From JBLHGN01 sp047616325 (GTDB lineage Bacteria; Pseudomonadota; Gammaproteobacteria; Pseudomonadales; Cellvibrionaceae), in NCBI GenBank assembly GCA_047616325.1, contig JBLHGN010000006.1:1-34698 (forward strand): a stretch of 34,698 bases of DNA, read 5' to 3'. Position numbers and translations under genes: made by a program. A model generated the notes under the pieces. That model was not told the DNA's origin. It worked only from the letters and a program-made list of their open reading frames with translations, and did not search any database. Numbering within the stretch: position 1 is the stretch's first letter; every line of letters starts with the position of its first letter. Shown piece by piece: positions 1 to 9,330 of this stretch.

Positions 1-3000
1 TCGATATTAATTACAGCAGAATCACTTTCAATTATTTTTTCCTGCCCGCAGGCTTCAAACACGTTGGCAAGGTTGTCCGATTGAATAATGCCGCTGAATT
101 GACTAAGGTGTTCGTCGCCATTTTTTTTCCAAACAAATTTTGCACCGCGCTCGCCTTTACCTACCACCATTCCGCGAACGTCGGCATGAATATTATCAAT
201 GACAATACCATTTTCTATGGGGTGCAAATTAAATTGCCATTTGCCATAATTTTTGTCTCCGAGAGAGAACTCCTTTGCCGAAAACTTAAGGGCAACTGCA
301 CGGGACAAATCCAGGTCAATCAATACGCTTTCCTGTAGCGGCGGCAGATTTTCGCGCGAATATTTCTGTGGGGAAGTCTCGCCAGGGTCTTCAGCTTCGT
401 CTGCGGCAAGATGCAAGTAATCAAGGTCTAGTGTGAGCTCGCTGCCGTCTTCGGGGACAATTATTTTTCCTGACATCAATTCGCTTTCGACGTTCAATAA
501 CCATTGGTTTGTCTGCCGCACACCCGTCACTGCAAGGTCTTTTATTTCTAGTGCACCCATTAAAAAGCGACTTATCTTTACATCCAAATCAACAGGTATA
601 GACGTTTCGTTAGCATTACTACTACCGCGAAGTTCTTCGTTGTATTTGAAGTATTGATCCTTAACTGACATCCACTGTTCCAGGTCAAAGGCGTTCAATT
701 GTCCACTTACATCAAATCTACCTGAAGCTAAGACGGACTCGTCGAGATTTTTTTCCTCACTATTAGCGTTGAAATTAATCACACCGCTGAGGTGTTCATT
801 GTGATCATTTAACAGCGCAATAAGAATCTTATCTTTAATAGTAAAACGGTATTCCTCACCATTCGGGTAAAAGCGAATGCGACTTTCAAAATCAAGCTTT
901 TCTGTGGTGGTTTTTGCAAATGGACGTGGCAGTTTTATAGCTACCCCTTCCAGAGTAGATTTAACACTGACCTCAAGCGGCTCGGACGAGCTTTTTGACG
1001 CCGGAATATAAAGCTGACCTTTAACTGAAGTTTTCCCCGAGGTAAATCTTAGCTCAGGGCGTTTAGTCCACTCCAACAAACTAGCAACAGACATCAGGCC
1101 ATTAAAGCCGATAGCAGTATCCAGACCTCCATGTGCATTGGGTGGGCTAGAAATGGTGCTGGTTACCGATTCACCCCAAACACTTCCCGTAAGATTGTCA
1201 GAGAATATGCCTTTATCGGTACTGTAATTTAAGGTACCCGAAATATTATTTACCTCGAGATTTAAGTCGGGCATAAGCAGGTCAGTTTGACCAAACACTA
1301 CGTCAATTTTGTGTGATAAACCTACAGCATTAACGTCAAGCGGAATAAGTAATTCCACTTTTGCATCTAGCCCACCGGATACTTGCCACTGGTCAAATGT
1401 GGACCCGATGTGTCTTTTTATAGGGCTACTTTTCAATAGCGTCATAGCCGACTGGGCGTTGCCAGCAACGCTTCCACGTACCGACAAAGATCGCCCGGTT
1501 TCAGCTGCAACGTTATCGACCAGTGTTATCTGAGCATCGTAAACTGAATTGCCAAGCAGGGTGGCCTTATCGATTCGCACAACTAAATCTTTATTTTCCA
1601 GCCACAAGCGCCCAGTAACTCCCTCCAATTCTGGCCAACTGGGATCGAAAACTAAATTCCCTTCGTGCACCTCACCATAGAGCTGAATGGTGGGTTTAAT
1701 TTCGGGGTCTTTGTTCACTGCGCCGTAGTAAAGAAATTTAGCGTTGGTAACTCGGCCCTGCTTTACACTAGCATCGAGCCATTTGTACAAATGTATGGGA
1801 ATAGTTTTGGGTACATATTTTTTGTGATTTTTGGCTAGGGTATTCTTTATACCAATGGCGAGGGCCATTTTCGGTTCACCCACCATTTTATTAAACGGCA
1901 ACGAAAAATACATATAGCCCTTGCCCTGCTCCTCGGGGTTGGTAACTGTGAGAAGTCCGGAAGTGATGTAGGCTATTTTCTTATCTGGATGAATTTCCCA
2001 GCCCACCTGACCATCTGCCTGCTCAAAATAAAGCAGGTCGTTATAAACCTTGGGCAAAGATACGCTGACACCGTCTTTTACATCCATATCAAAGCGACCA
2101 CGAAGTGCATTCGCGTCCAAATATCCATTTACATTTTTGAAGCCGGGCGCGCCTAAATAGGCATCGTTCTCGCCTTTTTCCAGATAGGCGCGCGCGCGAA
2201 AATACCCTGCTTTTTTACTAGCGATTTGCAGATCCAAATTTTTAATTTTTCCTCGTAGATTTAGGGTTTTAATGGCCTTCTCTACTTTCTCATTGTTCAA
2301 CCCAACAAATAGAGCTAGCTCAACCCAGGTGGCGATATCGAATTCTTGAATACGCAAACCGGTTGAACCACCACCTCCCCCATACAAGGCCAGCGCTATA
2401 GGCGGCGAGACGCGATGGGGCCAATCGGCCTGTAATTTGTTAAAACTTAGCGCCCACCCATTTTTTTGGTGCGCACGACCGGTGAACTGGGTTGTGACTG
2501 AGATTGGTAGATCTAATTTAGGATAGGCATCTAGAATCAGTGCTGTAGAGGCCACTTCGCCCCTAAACGTCATTCCTTTGGCGGGGCTGCCGCGGAACCA
2601 GAGTTTTATATCAAGGTGGTTCTGTGCCCTTTGCTCTTGATCATCGTTCTCGTTGTATATTTCATTGTTTTGCGGCGACGTTTTATCCGAAAAATCTATG
2701 TTAGAGGGGATAATGCCGCCAAGAGCATCCAGCACTTTTTCAGCGGAAAAGTGCTTCAGTTCTAGATAACCGTTGGCAACAAAGTTTTTACTGCGAGGGT
2801 CACCGTTACCCTCAACGATAAGTTTAAACGCTTGTTCGCCTTCGTCTACATCTACATCAGCCAAAATACGGTGAAACTGGGCATCATTTTCAAGAGAAAT
2901 ACGCGGCACCAATACCTGCGATTGATTACCCGAGTGAAATAACATGGTGAATTTTGCCTGGGTAATCTTAACCCGCCGACCAAACAAAAAAATGTCGTAG

Positions 3001-3479
3001 GGATCATCGATAATAAATTTTTCTTCGCTGGCGGGCTTGTGCCTCTTACTTTTGGGCATGCCGCGTACCACCCAGCCGCCGTGGGGCTGTTGCTGCAGTG
3101 TTGTTTCAAACCCCTCAAATACCAGCTCTCGCCAAGCCCAGCGACGCTGTATGATAGAGTCGATAATACTCAGTTCAGCCGTGGCCCTGGATATTTTAAA
3201 CACAGCACTGCCATCGTCCGACATCACTTTAACGTCACTGAGATCCAGTTTAGGACGCAGGCCATCCCATTTAGCAACAACGTCTCTCACCTCTATTTCT
3301 ATACCGATTTTCTGAGCAAGAAGCTGGCTTATTTCTTCGCGATAATCCTTGATAAGGGGAAAGGCCTGACGGCCAAGCTGCACCAGTACCGCAACCAGAA
3401 TGACGAGCGTAAACACCGAGCCCCAAAAACGTCGGGTAATGATGCGTATATGTCTCTGCTCTAGTTTAAATCTCGACAC
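1..3479 (-). CDS. yhdP: YhdP family AsmA-like envelope protein (C-terminus cut by window edge)
   Basis: Reading the minus strand from a GTG at 3479 gives a frame that is open in every stretch I translated (N-terminus, about 2040-2140, about 1020-1080, and positions 3-62). It starts VSRFKLEQRHIRII and goes straight into a single membrane segment (GSVFTLVILVAVLVQLG), then a periplasmic domain beginning DYREEISQLLAQKIG and VRDVVAKWDGLRPKLDL. This is the usual start of YhdP (DUF3971/AsmA_2). YhdP is one of the AsmA-like proteins, with TamB and YdbH, that are thought to bridge the periplasm and carry phospholipid to the outer membrane. About 1,159 codons are present of a family length near 1,270, so roughly the last tenth is missing. 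It lies downstream of rng on the same strand, as in Pseudomonas. The GTG has only a weak ribosome site; TTG codons slightly upstream are alternatives. Confidence 0.88.
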   Translation of the reverse strand, partial: MSRFKLEQRHIRIITRRFWGSVFTLVILVAVLVQLGRQAFPLIKDYREEISQLLAQKIGIEIEVRDVVAKWDGLRPKLDLSDVKVMSDDGSAVFKISRATAELSIIDSIIQRRWAWRELVFEGFETTLQQQPHGGWVVRGMPKSKRHKPASEEKFIIDDPYDIFLFGRRVKITQAKFTMLFHSGNQSQVLVPRISLENDAQFHRILADVDVDEGEQAFKLIVEGNGDPRSKNFVANGYLELKHFSAEKVLDALGGIIPSNIDFSDKTSPQNNEIYNENDDQEQRAQNHLDIKLWFRGSPAKGMTFRGEVASTALILDAYPKLDLPISVTTQFTGRAHQKNGWALSFNKLQADWPHRVSPPIALALYGGGGGSTGLRIQEFDIATWVELALFVGLNNEKVEKAIKTLNLRGKIKNLDLQIASKKAGYFRARAYLEKGENDAYLGAPGFKNVNGYLDANALRGRFDMDVKDGVSVSLPKVYNDLLYFEQADGQVGWEIHPDKKIAYITSGLLTVTNPEEQGKGYMYFSLPFNKMVGEPKMALAIGIKNTLAKNHKKYVPKTIPIHLYKWLDASVKQGRVTNAKFLYYGAVNKDPEIKPTIQLYGEVHEGNLVFDPSWPELEGVTGRLWLENKDLVVRIDKATLLGNSVYDAQITLVDNVAAETGRSLSVRGSVAGNAQSAMTLLKSSPIKRHIGSTFDQWQVSGGLDAKVELLIPLDVNAVGLSHKIDVVFGQTDLLMPDLNLEVNNISGTLNYSTDKGIFSDNLTGSVWGESVTSTISSPPNAHGGLDTAIGFNGLMSVASLLEWTKRPELRFTSGKTSVKGQLYIPASKSSSEPLEVSVKSTLEGVAIKLPRPFAKTTTEKLDFESRIRFYPNGEEYRFTIKDKILIALLNDHNEHLSGVINFNANSEEKNLDESVLASGRFDVSGQLNAFDLEQWMSVKDQYFKYNEELRGSSNANETSIPVDLDVKISRFLMGALEIKDLAVTGVRQTNQWLLNVESELMSGKIIVPEDGSELTLDLDYLHLAADEAEDPGETSPQKYSRENLPPLQESVLIDLDLSRAVALKFSAKEFSLGDKNYGKWQFNLHPIENGIVIDNIHADVRGMVVGKGERGAKFVWKKNGDEHLSQFSGIIQSDNLANVFEACGQEKIIESDSAVINI

Positions 3480-3614
3480 GGGCAAAGGACTTTTGACTTG
3501 CGGCCACGGCAAAACACTCGTTTGCGTGTAATGGTAAATAATGGATCAAGGTCGGCTGGCGCTTTCGATCTCGCTCCGTACATCGAATGACGTGTAAATG
3601 CATACTATATCTGC

Positions 3615-5096
3615 TTAAGCCAACACAATATCGTACTGTTCCTGACTGTACATGGATTCAACCTGGAACTGTATGGTGCGGCCTACAAATTGTTCAAGAT
3701 CAGCGACACTGGAAGACTCTTCATCCAGCAGTCTGTCGATAATCGTTTGCGAGGCTAAAACTAGAAACTTTTCGTTTTCATAAGTTCTTGCCTCGCGCAT
3801 AATTTCGCGAAAAATTTCATAACACACCGATTCTGGCGATTTCAATGTGCCGCGCCCGCTACACACAGGACAGGGCTCACATAGCACTTGGCCGAGGCTT
3901 TCACGTGTGCGCTTGCGGGTCATTTCCACCAAGCCTAGCTCTGAAACGCCGGTAATACTGGTTTTTGCGCGATCTTTTTCCATAAGTTTTTCGAGCGTTC
4001 GCAACACCTGGCGTTGATTTTCTTCCGTTTTCATATCGATGAAGTCAATAATTATGATGCCGCCAAGGTTGCGCACTCGCAGCTGCCGAGCTATTGCTGC
4101 AGCAGCTTCGAGGTTGGTTTTAAGAATAGTTTCCTCCAAATTTCTGTGCCCAACAAAAGCACCGGTATTCACGTCAATTGTCGACATGGCTTCTGTTTGC
4201 TCAACAATTAGGTAGCCGCCAGACTTGAGTACCACTTTTTTTTCTAATGCTTTCTGCAGCTCGTTTTCAACCCCGTATAAATCGAACAGCGGACGTTCGC
4301 CCAGATAATATTCCAAACGGCCACCAATTTCAGGCGCATAATGCTGGGCAAATTTTTCCATGCTGACGAAAGATTCACGCGAGTCTATTCTCACCTTTTC
4401 AATATTAGGGCGCATAAGATCACGAATTGTGCGCATATAGAGTGGCAGGTCCTCATAAATTACACACGGCGCCTTGGCATTCTTTATTGTGTCGGCGAGG
4501 TCGTGCCACAAGCGAAAAACAAAGGGAATATCCGCTCGTAAATCATCTAGGCTGGCACCCTCTGCAACGGTTCTGATGATGAAACCACCCACAGGATAGC
4601 GCTCTTTGCACTCTTCGGCTAACTCACTGACACACTGCTTCAGACGCTCGCGCTCTTCTTTACTTTCAATGCGGTTGGATACACCGATATGCTTGGTATG
4701 GGGCATGTACACGAGGTAGCGCGCCGAAACCGACAGGTGGGTTGTTAATCTTGCACCTTTAGTACCAATGGGATCCTTGGCAACCTGAACCAGCACCGAT
4801 TTACCTTCGTGTAACAATTCGCGCACGTCAGCTTCGCCATTGCGGCGCTCCTCAAAGCCATTTTTATCCAAGGGCGCAATATCAGCCACGTGAATAAAAC
4901 CGGCTTTATCCTGCCCGATATCGACAAATGCCGCCTGCATACCCGGAAGTACACGCACGACTTTGCCCAAATAAATATTGCCGACAAAGCCCTTGCTGCG
5001 CGCACGTTCAATATACACTTCTTGCAGCATGCCGTTTTCAACAAGCGCTGCTCGGGTTTCGGTGGGACCAAAGTTTATTAGTATTTCTTCACTCAT
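3615..5096 (-). CDS. rng: Ribonuclease G
   Basis: 493 residues, the normal length for RNase G, an endoribonuclease of the RNase E/G family that matures the 16S rRNA 5' end and degrades mRNA. An S1-type RNA-binding segment lies at about residues 38-75 (GNIYLGKVVRVLPGMQAAFV, then DIGQDKAGFIHVADI). The catalytic, metal-binding aspartates are in TIDVNTGAF (about 310) and IIIDFIDM (about 352). The zinc-link cysteines are in CPVCSGRG (about 411-414). The long C-terminal scaffold of RNase E is absent, which separates this protein from Rne. ATG start; no strong ribosome site is visible. It sits between maf and yhdP, the classic mreBCD-maf-rng cluster. Confidence 0.96.
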   Translation of the reverse strand: MSEEILINFGPTETRAALVENGMLQEVYIERARSKGFVGNIYLGKVVRVLPGMQAAFVDIGQDKAGFIHVADIAPLDKNGFEERRNGEADVRELLHEGKSVLVQVAKDPIGTKGARLTTHLSVSARYLVYMPHTKHIGVSNRIESKEERERLKQCVSELAEECKERYPVGGFIIRTVAEGASLDDLRADIPFVFRLWHDLADTIKNAKAPCVIYEDLPLYMRTIRDLMRPNIEKVRIDSRESFVSMEKFAQHYAPEIGGRLEYYLGERPLFDLYGVENELQKALEKKVVLKSGGYLIVEQTEAMSTIDVNTGAFVGHRNLEETILKTNLEAAAAIARQLRVRNLGGIIIIDFIDMKTEENQRQVLRTLEKLMEKDRAKTSITGVSELGLVEMTRKRTRESLGQVLCEPCPVCSGRGTLKSPESVCYEIFREIMREARTYENEKFLVLASQTIIDRLLDEESSSVADLEQFVGRTIQFQVESMYSQEQYDIVLA

Positions 5097-5203
5097 AGTT
5101 ATAAGTAGCTATCCAAGGGGCTTTTTAATGCTTACAAGATATTTTGCTATTAAAGCATCCCATCTGATGCGCAAGAGCGAAGCCGTCAATTAGATTGAGG
5201 GAG

Positions 5204-5833
5204 TTAGCCTAGCGCATTCCAAACAGGTACGCCGACCGTAGTCAGAATATCACTCAGGTTTTCTAAAGGCAGGCCCACTACTCCGGAAAAACTGCCATTG
5301 ATCGAAGCCACCAACACGGCACCCATTCCTTGAATCGCGTAACCACCCGCCTTATCTCGCGGTTCGCCAGAAGCCCAATAACGCTGCATATCCTCCCGGC
5401 TAACCGTCTTAAATGTCACTTCGGTGGTGCTTACCGACACACAGCTGCGCTGTTTATCGCGTATGGCAATGGCAGTCAGTACTTTGTGGGTAGAATTAGA
5501 TAAAGCAGTCATCATACGATAAAAGTCATCTTCATCTTTAGGCTTTTCAAATAGCTGATCTGAGCACACAACAACCGTATCAGCACCCAAAGTCGGTACG
5601 CTACCATCAAGTGCGTGGCCTGCTACGGCTTTTTCCAGGGCTAAACGGCGTACATAGGTTTTGGGATCTTCCCCTGGGCTTCTCTGCTCCGGCACATTTA
5701 CCTCAAGCACTTTATGTCTGACGCCAATTTGGTCTAACAGTTCACGCCGTCTTGGCGAGCTCGATGCTAGACCTAAATCGTATTTTGCAGCCGAAGGGGG
5801 AGCTGCCGTAGTTTCGCTTTTATTCACACGCAT
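5204..5833 (-). CDS. maf: Maf-like nucleoside triphosphate pyrophosphatase (YhdE type)
   Basis: 209 residues. Maf proteins hydrolyse non-canonical or excess NTPs to NMP plus pyrophosphate; the YhdE subgroup prefers dTTP/UTP. The substrate loop SSSPRRRELL is at about residues 25-34, the metal-site motif LGADTVVV at about 82-89, and the conserved AGGYAIQG at about 162-169. The position next to mreD and rng is that of E. coli yhdE. The N-terminus carries about 15 extra polar residues (MRVNKSETTAAPPSAAK) before the conserved YDLGLASSSPRR; no closer in-frame start exists, so the extension appears real. Substrate preference is inferred from context and family, not seen directly. Confidence 0.93.
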   Translation of the reverse strand: MRVNKSETTAAPPSAAKYDLGLASSSPRRRELLDQIGVRHKVLEVNVPEQRSPGEDPKTYVRRLALEKAVAGHALDGSVPTLGADTVVVCSDQLFEKPKDEDDFYRMMTALSNSTHKVLTAIAIRDKQRSCVSVSTTEVTFKTVSREDMQRYWASGEPRDKAGGYAIQGMGAVLVASINGSFSGVVGLPLENLSDILTTVGVPVWNALG

Positions 5834-5903
5834 AAGTCAAGAAGGCCTCTAATAATAGTTGAGCGCTGAGGTTATGTTGCACCGTGATAGCCCGCTATCT
5901 ATG

Positions 5904-6398
5904 TCATTGCATCCTATAAATAAATCGAATGCGAGTAACGCCAATGTACAGAACAGGCCAAAACATGGCACTGATGGTTGTCGATAGTATTACGTGGAAG
6001 GGATCTGAACGATACCCCAATAAACCTTGGATCCAATTAACAATAACTTGATGCAAACCGACCAAAATAAATACCCACAGCGACTGGTGCCACACTGAAT
6101 AGTTTTTTATACGCTGGAAGGAAACAAGACAAATATACGCCACAATTGCGAGCGCCATCGCATGTCCGCCCCAAACTCCGCCCGCTATAACGTCCTGAGC
6201 CAAGCCAACACTCCAGGCATAAATCACCCCCATATACTGAGGTAGATTAGTCACCCAATAGATTACCAACAAACAGACCAACTCGGGGCGCAGACTGGAA
6301 TAGCTTGGCGACATGGGGAAGACCTCCTCAAGCATGCCAACAACCAAGGACATAATAATCAGGGAGTGCATCCCCAGCGCTATTCTACGGCCAAACAC
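5904..6398 (-). CDS. mreD: Rod shape-determining protein MreD
   Basis: 164 residues, almost entirely hydrophobic, with about five membrane segments (for example HSLIIMSLVVGML, LVCLLVIYWVTNL, MALAIVAYICLVSF, LWVFILVGLHQVIV, and a C-terminal FWPVLYIGVTRI). MreD is the inner-membrane partner of MreC in the elongasome, which directs peptidoglycan synthesis along the cell cylinder. The start is GTG, two bases after the mreC stop, with AAGG about nine bases upstream, which implies translational coupling to mreC. Length and hydropathy match the family. Direct sequence conservation in MreD is low, so the call rests mainly on topology and position. Confidence 0.92.
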   Translation of the reverse strand: MFGRRIALGMHSLIIMSLVVGMLEEVFPMSPSYSSLRPELVCLLVIYWVTNLPQYMGVIYAWSVGLAQDVIAGGVWGGHAMALAIVAYICLVSFQRIKNYSVWHQSLWVFILVGLHQVIVNWIQGLLGYRSDPFHVILSTTISAMFWPVLYIGVTRIRFIYRMQ

Positions 6399-6400
6399 GG

Positions 6401-7237
6401 CTATTTACCTTCCGCAGGAGGGCGATCAAACACTAACAATACATGGCGACTACGATTGAGTTCGGCCATGGGCTTGGCGATCACTCTGGCGAAAGGCTTC
6501 GACGGATCTAGTACCACCTCTATAACTTCTGCCACAGGATAACCCACGGGGAAGCGCTGCCCCAAACCCGAACTCACTAACATATCACCCTCAACAACAT
6601 CCTGAGTATTCGCTACGTGGCGCAGCACGAGCTTGTATAGGTCGCCCACTCCCTCGACAATAAAGCGCACGCCGTTGCGATTAATTTGCACTGGTAGCGC
6701 ATGGGTGATGTCAGTAATAAGCAATACTTTTGAGCTGCGCTTACCCACCTCCACAACCTGCCCCATGAGTCCGCGTGCGTCTACCAGCGCCTGTCCTTTA
6801 TAGACGCCGTGATCACTGCCCCGGTTAACAATAACCTGATGCACCGCGGGATCAGGCGACACGCCAATTAACTCGGCGATCAACACTCTATCTTCGAGGG
6901 TTTCGGCTGAGTTCAGTAGCTGCCGCAAACGCACATTTTCAGCGGCCAAAGATGCATTAAGCTGAAGCTTTCGTTTCAATACTAGAATTTCGGTGCGCAG
7001 CGAATCATTTTCTTGCACTAAGCGTTCGCGCGACATCAGACGAGCATCAGCCCAGTTATCGGCTTTATTGGGTAAGTCAGTCACCCAATAAAAGGGGGAT
7101 ACTATATCTTGCGCCTGCTTCTTGAGAGGTGCGAACCAGTCGGTAAACACGTAGATTAGCGCAATGAGCAAGGACACCAAAACCAGCACTAGTGTTTTGG
7201 TGACAGAGGAGGGACCTTGAGAAAAGAGTGGTTTAAT
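6401..7237 (-). CDS. mreC: Rod shape-determining protein MreC, apparent AUU start
   Basis: About 278 residues. MreC is a bitopic inner-membrane protein whose periplasmic beta-domain oligomerises and links MreB, MreD and the PBP2/RodA synthase. A membrane segment (TLVLVLVSLLIALIYVF) is followed by a coiled coil (SRERLVQENDSLRTEILVLK) and the beta-rich domain (DPAVHQVIVNRGSDHGVYKG). No ATG or GTG fits the N-terminus. The frame can start at TTG 7255, which lacks a good ribosome site, or at ATT 7237. The ATT has AAGGAG six bases upstream and starts the protein exactly where E. coli MreC starts (KPLFSQGPS against MKPIFSRGPS). I therefore chose the ATT; the TTG start would add six residues. Confidence 0.93.
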   Translation of the reverse strand: MKPLFSQGPSSVTKTLVLVLVSLLIALIYVFTDWFAPLKKQAQDIVSPFYWVTDLPNKADNWADARLMSRERLVQENDSLRTEILVLKRKLQLNASLAAENVRLRQLLNSAETLEDRVLIAELIGVSPDPAVHQVIVNRGSDHGVYKGQALVDARGLMGQVVEVGKRSSKVLLITDITHALPVQINRNGVRFIVEGVGDLYKLVLRHVANTQDVVEGDMLVSSGLGQRFPVGYPVAEVIEVVLDPSKPFARVIAKPMAELNRSRHVLLVFDRPPAEGK

Positions 7238-7243
7238 AGCCCT

Positions 7244-7249
7244 CTCCTT
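7244..7249 (-). promoter_or_regulatory. Strong ribosome binding site that decides the mreC start
   Basis: On the minus strand AAGGAG lies six bases upstream of an ATT codon at 7237-7235. It falls inside the longer TTG-initiated frame, where it would have no role, so it supports initiation at the ATT. Confidence 0.6.
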
Positions 7250-7472
7250 CGCCAAGCTTGCCCACTGAAGCCCTCGCCAATGAGAACTTCAATGTATAGC
7301 ACTTGTAGCTTTTTATGGTATTTATTGTTGTGGGAGTAACACACGCAAGGTCAGTCATAGTGTGATAATACGCTAATTTTGAATATTTAAGCTGCAATTA
7401 GTTCGCTATTACACACTTGCGGCAGCCGCTAATTTCGTAACATTTCCCGACTTTAGTTGCTTAATGGGTGAA

Positions 7473-8504
7473 TTAGTATCCGAAATCGATATGGTACTTA
7501 TCCATCAACTCCATTGCCTTGCCGCCGCCGCGGGCAACACATGTGAGCGGATCCTCTGCTACCACTACCGGCAAACCCGTTTCTTCACTTAACAAGCGGT
7601 CCAAATCTCGCAGCAGCGCACCACCACCAGTGAGCACAAGCCCCGTTTCCGCTATATCGGACGCGAGTTCTGGGGGAGATAGCTCCAGCGCACTTTTTAC
7701 CGCCTGCACGATACCCGCCAGCGGCTCTTGCAATGCTTCTAGAATCTCATCGCTATTCAAGGTAAAGCTTTTAGGTACGCCCTCGGCCAAGTTACGACCG
7801 CGTACGTCGATTTCAAGAACCTCACTTCCGGCGTAAGCACAGCCAATTTCCTGCTTTATGCGCTCGGCGGTGGCGTCGCCAATGATGCTGCCATATTTGC
7901 GTCTTACATAGTTGACAATCGCCTCGTCAAAGCGGTCTCCGCCAATTCTCACAGAATCCGACAAAACCACGCCGTTGAGCGAAATTATGGCGATTTCAGT
8001 GGTACCGCCACCGATATCCACCACCATAGAGCCTGTTGCTTCCTCCACTTTCAAACCCGCACCTATCGCGGCGGCCATAGGTTCTTCTATAAGCCTTACC
8101 TCGCGGGCACCAGCCCCCATTGCCGATTCGCGTATAGCGCGTTTTTCCACTTCGGTGGACAAGCAAGGTACACATACAAGAACCCGGGGGCTGGGCTGAA
8201 ACCAGCTATTTTCGTGCACCTTGCGAATAAAATGCTGCAACATCTTTTCTGTAACCTGAAAATCGGCTATCACTCCGTCCTTTAAAGGCCTAATGGCGGT
8301 AATGTTGCCGGGAGTTCTGCCCAGCATTCGCTTGGCGGACATACCGACCGCTTCGACAGTCTTTTGGCCGTTTTGATTGCGAATCGCCACAACCGAGGGT
8401 TCGTTTAGAACGATTCCTCGCTCTCGAACATAGATTAAAGTGTTAGCGGTTCCTAAGTCGATGGATAAGTCATTGGAAAACAATCCACGTATACGCTTGA
8501 ACAT
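7473..8504 (-). CDS. mreB: Rod shape-determining protein MreB (bacterial actin)
   Basis: 343 residues, normal for MreB. It forms membrane-bound antiparallel filaments that position the elongasome. The actin-fold nucleotide motifs are in place: phosphate-1 loop DLGTANTLIYV (about residues 17-27), phosphate-2 VDIGGGTTEIAII (about 164-176), and the adenosine motif LTGGGALLRDLD (about 289-300). The N-terminal MFKRIRGLFSNDLSIDLG begins with a short amphipathic membrane-anchor stretch. ATG start. It is the first gene of the mreB-mreC-mreD-maf-rng-yhdP series, separated from mreC by 235 bases with no gene. Confidence 0.98.
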   Translation of the reverse strand: MFKRIRGLFSNDLSIDLGTANTLIYVRERGIVLNEPSVVAIRNQNGQKTVEAVGMSAKRMLGRTPGNITAIRPLKDGVIADFQVTEKMLQHFIRKVHENSWFQPSPRVLVCVPCLSTEVEKRAIRESAMGAGAREVRLIEEPMAAAIGAGLKVEEATGSMVVDIGGGTTEIAIISLNGVVLSDSVRIGGDRFDEAIVNYVRRKYGSIIGDATAERIKQEIGCAYAGSEVLEIDVRGRNLAEGVPKSFTLNSDEILEALQEPLAGIVQAVKSALELSPPELASDIAETGLVLTGGGALLRDLDRLLSEETGLPVVVAEDPLTCVARGGGKAMELMDKYHIDFGY

Positions 8505-8846
8505 AGTGATACAAAACCTGTTTTATTAGTGCAGAGTGAAAAAGTAGTGAATAACAACAAACTCTTTTTAGGGCACCGGTCGCAATGCTTATGAATTGCG
8601 GTGTACCCAATTTTATTTTATTCCCGTCGCTACCAATGGATATATAATATTTTTATTGCTTTAGCATATACAGAGCATTAACAATGGTGTGCCGCAACTA
8701 TAAGTGTTTTTTTATGTTTTTTTTGCGCTAAATTCTGGCACTTTAACAACGGTGGGGATTTAGAGCAAGACACAAATATGTTAACGTAGCGCACTTGACG
8801 CCAAGGCCAGTATTAACAGCGGGCAATTACCTGTCGGAGCACCCAA
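8505..8846. other. Divergent intergenic region between mreB and gatC
   Basis: 342 bases without a convincing gene. The middle is very A/T-rich (for example TATATAATAT near 8641-8650 and a T8 run near 8717-8724) and must hold the promoters of the two divergent operons. I could not find a -35/-10 pair with acceptable spacing for either gene, so no promoter is called. Confidence 0.5.
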
Positions 8847-9128
8847 GTGGAACCACAAGATATTCTTAAAATAGCCAAATTAGCGCGCCTGGAAATCAAC
8901 CAGGAAACCCTCGAACAGACAGCCCACAGCATAAGCGAAGTGCTGACTCTGGTTGACCAACTTCAATCAGCCGTAACTGACAATGTTAAACCTATGGCCC
9001 ACCCCCTAGACGCGACACAAATTTTGCGAAAAGACGTGGTGACAGAAGCCAATCACAGAGACGAGTTTCAAGCTATAGCGCCCGCGGTAGAAAATGGTCT
9101 CTATCTGGTGCCAAAAGTAATAGAATAA
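8847..9128 (+). CDS. gatC: Asp-tRNA(Asn)/Glu-tRNA(Gln) amidotransferase subunit C
   Basis: 93 residues, normal for GatC, the small subunit that wraps around and stabilises the GatA/GatB interface. It opens MEPQDILKIAKLARLEI and ends LRKDVVTEANHRDEF...NGLYLVPKVIE, both typical. The start is GTG with GGAG eight bases upstream. It begins the gatCAB gene series. In gammaproteobacteria with a direct glutaminyl-tRNA synthetase the complex usually serves Asn-tRNA formation; the window does not show which substrate is used here. Confidence 0.95.
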   Translation: MEPQDILKIAKLARLEINQETLEQTAHSISEVLTLVDQLQSAVTDNVKPMAHPLDATQILRKDVVTEANHRDEFQAIAPAVENGLYLVPKVIE

Positions 9129-9193
9129 GCAACTTTCGGCCCTATTTTTCAATTTAAATCCTCTCAAATAAGATCGTCGGCTGTCGAGTAAAT

Positions 9194-9249
9194 TAGCTTG
9201 AAGCTAGCTGAAAACTACTAGAAGCTATCCGATTTCTACTAGAAAGCTA
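9194..9249 (+). repeat. Three GAAGCTA motifs spaced about 21 bp apart, upstream of gatA
   Basis: GAAGCTA occurs at 9200-9206 and 9221-9227, and as GAAAGCTA at 9242-9249. The first copy is the right half of a perfect inverted repeat (TAGCTT-G-AAGCTA, 9194-9206). The second and third are preceded by the same CTACTA (9215 and 9236). The period is two helical turns. The site lies in the 202-base gap between gatC and gatA. The function is unknown; an operator or a decayed repeat are both possible. Confidence 0.55.
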
Positions 9250-9330
9250 CTCTTATTCTTTGATGTACATATCGATCATGCAGCACACAAACACCAACAT
9301 TATCGAATTACTTGCCTGCGGGAACACGCA

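Noticed and set aside
3039..3464. 141-codon plus-strand frame
   Set aside because: It lies antisense to yhdP, whose minus-strand translation is clearly YhdP-like at the same place; no ribosome site and no recognisable protein.
7419..7429. Palindrome GCGGC-A-GCCGC between mreB and mreC
   Set aside because: Too short, with a loop of one to three bases and no T-run; a chance palindrome is likely.
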